From the NCBI GenBank assembly GCA_021151825.1, contig JAGKWQ010000005.1, forward strand, positions 496,001-560,000: a stretch of DNA of 64,000 bases, written 5' to 3'. Positions 61,991 through 64,000 of the stretch are shown here, piece by piece (positions within the stretch are counted from its first letter, which is position 1; every line of letters begins with the position of its first letter). The notes under the pieces were generated by a model, which did no database searches, was not told the origin of the DNA, and was given only the letters and a program-made list of their open reading frames with translations. Made by a program: the position numbers and the translations under genes. This DNA comes from Cellvibrionaceae bacterium (lineage in GTDB: Bacteria > Pseudomonadota > Gammaproteobacteria > Pseudomonadales > Cellvibrionaceae).

Positions 61991-63250
61991 TTATTCGTCC
62001 TGCAATGCAGTGATAGGGTTTACCGACGCAGCCTTGGCAGCGGGCAAGAGTGCAGCGAGAACACCGGTTAACACCAAAACGCTTAACGCCATAAGGGCGA
62101 TCTTGATATCGATATAAGGCGACGCAAATAATCCTTCACCCTGCCCCAGCTTGATCAACAACGCGCGAATCCCCTCTAGCAGTAATACCCCGGCGGTAAG
62201 TCCGGCATAACCGGCAATAAACGTAATCATTAATGATTCATGGATAATCATTAAACTGATATTTGTTGGTGTTGCTCCCATGGCTTTGCGCAAACCAATT
62301 TCACGGGTGCGTTCTTTCACCACTACCAACATAATATTACCGACGCCGATTACACCAGCGATGATGGTGCCAATCGCTACCATCCAGCTAAAGCCCAATA
62401 CCCCATCAACCAGGCCACGATTCATTTGGTAGTTTTGCTCCATATTAAAACCACCAATCACACCGGTATCATCCGGATGGATCTTTTTACGCTCGTATAA
62501 CAATTTTTTTACGTCGCGCTCCATATCAAACGCGTTGAAGCCAGGTTTTGGGGAAAAAAATAAAACATGAAAAGCGTCCATCTGGTTAAAGGCTTGACGC
62601 AAGGTTTCATTGGGTAAAAATATCTTACCGTTAGCTTCTTGTGCACCATCGGGTTCATTGGATTTATAAATACCGACAACTTTAAATTTTACGCCGCCAA
62701 CATTAATGGACTCACCGATAGGATTAACACCATTTTTAAATAGTACTTCTTTTACACGTGTGCCTATTACGGCAATTTTTCGTTTTTCCTTTTCATCAAG
62801 CGGATTAATGAAACGGCCTTCGATCATGCGGATAAATTCGAAGGGTTCCCAACCGGCATGAGTACCCGATACCGAAAAAGAACCGCTTTCTTTACCGTAA
62901 ACAATATATTGTGCCGCACCAAAGTTACCGAGGTTATTTTTACCATCGACTAGATTTACCGACGCAATAGATTGGCGAATTGCATCCACATCTTCCTGGG
63001 TAAATTTTATCGCACGACCTTTACTCAAGCCTTCAAAACTGAGTTGAGTAGTATTGGAAGGCCAAAAGATCACCACACTTTTTGCATCGCCAAAAATTTT
63101 TTCAATTTTGGTTCCAAAGCCGGTACCAAAACCGAGCAATATCACCAACATAAAAATGCCCCAGAAAACACCGAAAGCGGTTAAACCGGTGCGCAATTTT
63201 TGCTTGCCTAAGCTGGTGAGTATTTCCTGCCACTTATCCACATCAAACAT
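61991..63250 (-). CDS. MacB-like ABC permease, type B copy 2
   Basis: A 419-residue FtsX-type permease: L-T-A-F-G-V-F-W-G-I-F-M-L helix, MacB_PCD domain, V-K-E-R-T-R-E-I-G-L-R-K-A-M-G-A loop, and C-terminal L-L-P-A-A-K-A-A-S-V-N-P-I-T-A-L-Q-D-E, nearly that of the copy at 58513. AGGAAG lies eight bases before the ATG. Confidence 0.92.
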   Translation of the reverse strand: MFDVDKWQEILTSLGKQKLRTGLTAFGVFWGIFMLVILLGFGTGFGTKIEKIFGDAKSVVIFWPSNTTQLSFEGLSKGRAIKFTQEDVDAIRQSIASVNLVDGKNNLGNFGAAQYIVYGKESGSFSVSGTHAGWEPFEFIRMIEGRFINPLDEKEKRKIAVIGTRVKEVLFKNGVNPIGESINVGGVKFKVVGIYKSNEPDGAQEANGKIFLPNETLRQAFNQMDAFHVLFFSPKPGFNAFDMERDVKKLLYERKKIHPDDTGVIGGFNMEQNYQMNRGLVDGVLGFSWMVAIGTIIAGVIGVGNIMLVVVKERTREIGLRKAMGATPTNISLMIIHESLMITFIAGYAGLTAGVLLLEGIRALLIKLGQGEGLFASPYIDIKIALMALSVLVLTGVLAALLPAAKAASVNPITALQDE

Positions 63251-63264
63251 AGTGTACTTCCTGT

Positions 63265-64000
63265 TTATTCCGCTTTCATGGCTTCAATCGGTGTAATGCG
63301 CGCAGCGCGCAAGGCGGGCATTAACCCCGCAATAACACCAGCCAGAATCAGCAATATCAATGCACTCACCGCAACGCCCATATCAATATCTGGCTGGCGA
63401 AAAAACGGTAATTCAATTTTCATTTTTGTCAGCAGCGCCGATACGCCTTCAAGAATTCCTACACCCAACACCAAACCGCTATAACCCGCGATACTGGTGA
63501 CCAATACCGACTCAAATAACAAACTGCCAACAATAGATGCGGGATTTGCACCCAATGCTTTACGAATTCCAATTTCACGCGTACGTTCTTTCACGGTGAT
63601 AATCATGATATTGCTCACACCCACAATTCCCGCGAGCAAGGTGCCGATCCCAACCATCCAGATAAACATATTCAAACCGGTGAACATCGCATTAAGGTCA
63701 GCAGCTTCACGCGCTTTATTACTGACTTCAATTGCACGCACATCGTCGGGCGCAATTTTGTGGCGCTGTTTAAGCAGCGTAAGAATTTGTTCTTCCAGTT
63801 TTATGCCATCAACACCGGCGTTCGGGCGCACAGTAATCAAAGAAACTTCCTGCCCGCCACCAAATGCTTTTTTGAAGGCGGTGACCGGCAAATAAACTCG
63901 CTCGGACATGCGGCCCTGATTACCCTTGTCAAAAAACAAACCGATGACTTTGAATGAAATGCCGTTGATTTGAATTTCCTTACCCATCGCTTCAGCATGG
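63265..64000 (-). CDS. MacB-like ABC permease, type A copy 2, 5' end missing
   Basis: The C-terminal part (about 245 residues) of an FtsX-type permease; the frame is open to the window edge (H-A-E-A before the ATG at 63987, which is internal by comparison with copy 1, where the matching region lies about residue 170). The ending L-M-P-A-L-R-A-A-R-I-T-P-I-E-A-M-K-A-E and the V-K-E-R-T-R-E-I-G-I-R-K-A-L-G-A loop match type A copy 1. A second ATPase or adaptor may lie beyond the edge. Confidence 0.9.
   Translation of the reverse strand, partial: HAEAMGKEIQINGISFKVIGLFFDKGNQGRMSERVYLPVTAFKKAFGGGQEVSLITVRPNAGVDGIKLEEQILTLLKQRHKIAPDDVRAIEVSNKAREAADLNAMFTGLNMFIWMVGIGTLLAGIVGVSNIMIITVKERTREIGIRKALGANPASIVGSLLFESVLVTSIAGYSGLVLGVGILEGVSALLTKMKIELPFFRQPDIDMGVAVSALILLILAGVIAGLMPALRAARITPIEAMKAE

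Overview
The window looks like chromosome from a plant-polysaccharide-degrading gammaproteobacterium, most likely Cellvibrio or a close relative (Cellvibrionaceae). The clues are secreted or lipid-anchored pectinases built as modules joined by long poly-serine linkers, a TonB-dependent receptor, gammaproteobacterial housekeeping genes (glyQ/glyS, gmhB, plsC, tyrS, nhaA), and PEP-CTERM and RstA/RstB-type genes. Base composition looks near 50% GC by eye (not computed). No insertion sequence, prophage, CRISPR array, rRNA or tRNA gene was seen.

Layout. 1-8.1 kb: the 3' part of a PLP-dependent class V aminotransferase, a TonB-dependent receptor, a LytS/LytR-type two-component pair, a superinfection-immunity-like small protein, a DUF5924/DUF2914 membrane protein, and three 39-40 residue membrane microproteins that are not standard annotated genes. 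They align without gaps and are clearly paralogues. 8.2-11.7 kb: a three-gene minus-strand operon (lipid-anchored RimB/retropepsin-like protein, inactive transglutaminase with 7TM domain, RimK-like ATP-grasp ligase). 11.8-16.6 kb: a lipid A acyltransferase-like gene, a membrane protein, two PEP-CTERM paralogues flanking a CBS-domain protein and a cytochrome b561. 16.7-21.3 kb: glyQ-glyS and gmhB-plsC. 21.4-26 kb: a small secreted protein, a Ser-rich lipoprotein and a 1,201-residue repeat protein. 26.2-35.4 kb: GNAT, YdcZ-like transporter, nitroreductase, Crp/Fnr regulator, a discoidin-like plus PL1 pectate lyase, tyrS, a LuxR/VOC/UDG-like overlapping cluster and a ParE-type toxin-antitoxin pair. 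35.4-42.7 kb: a complete Mrp (Mnh/Pha) antiporter operon with fused A+B subunit, followed by nhaA. 42.9-49 kb: a 2,042-residue lipoprotein combining pectate lyase and pectin methylesterase. 49.6-57.3 kb: an alpha/beta hydrolase, a MipA/OmpV-DUF3019-RstA-RstB type operon, a beta-propeller lipoprotein and another lipoprotein. 57.4-64 kb: a MacA/MacB-like efflux system with one adaptor, one ATPase and four FtsX-type permeases in two A/B pairs; the last runs off the window.

How it fits together. The pectate lyase, the lyase-esterase fusion and the TonB receptor fit outer-surface attack on pectin and uptake of ligands. Mrp plus NhaA give sodium/pH homeostasis. The RstAB-like operon carries two candidate RstA-type boxes in front of mipA, suggesting autoregulation. 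Perfect FNR/Anr-type sites (TTGAT-N4-ATCAA) lie in front of one microprotein gene and in the cytochrome b561 leader, suggesting oxygen-responsive control. The most novel-looking element is the microprotein family; next are the retropepsin-like lipoprotein without its catalytic Asp and the MipA/DUF3019 junction on a G7 tract.
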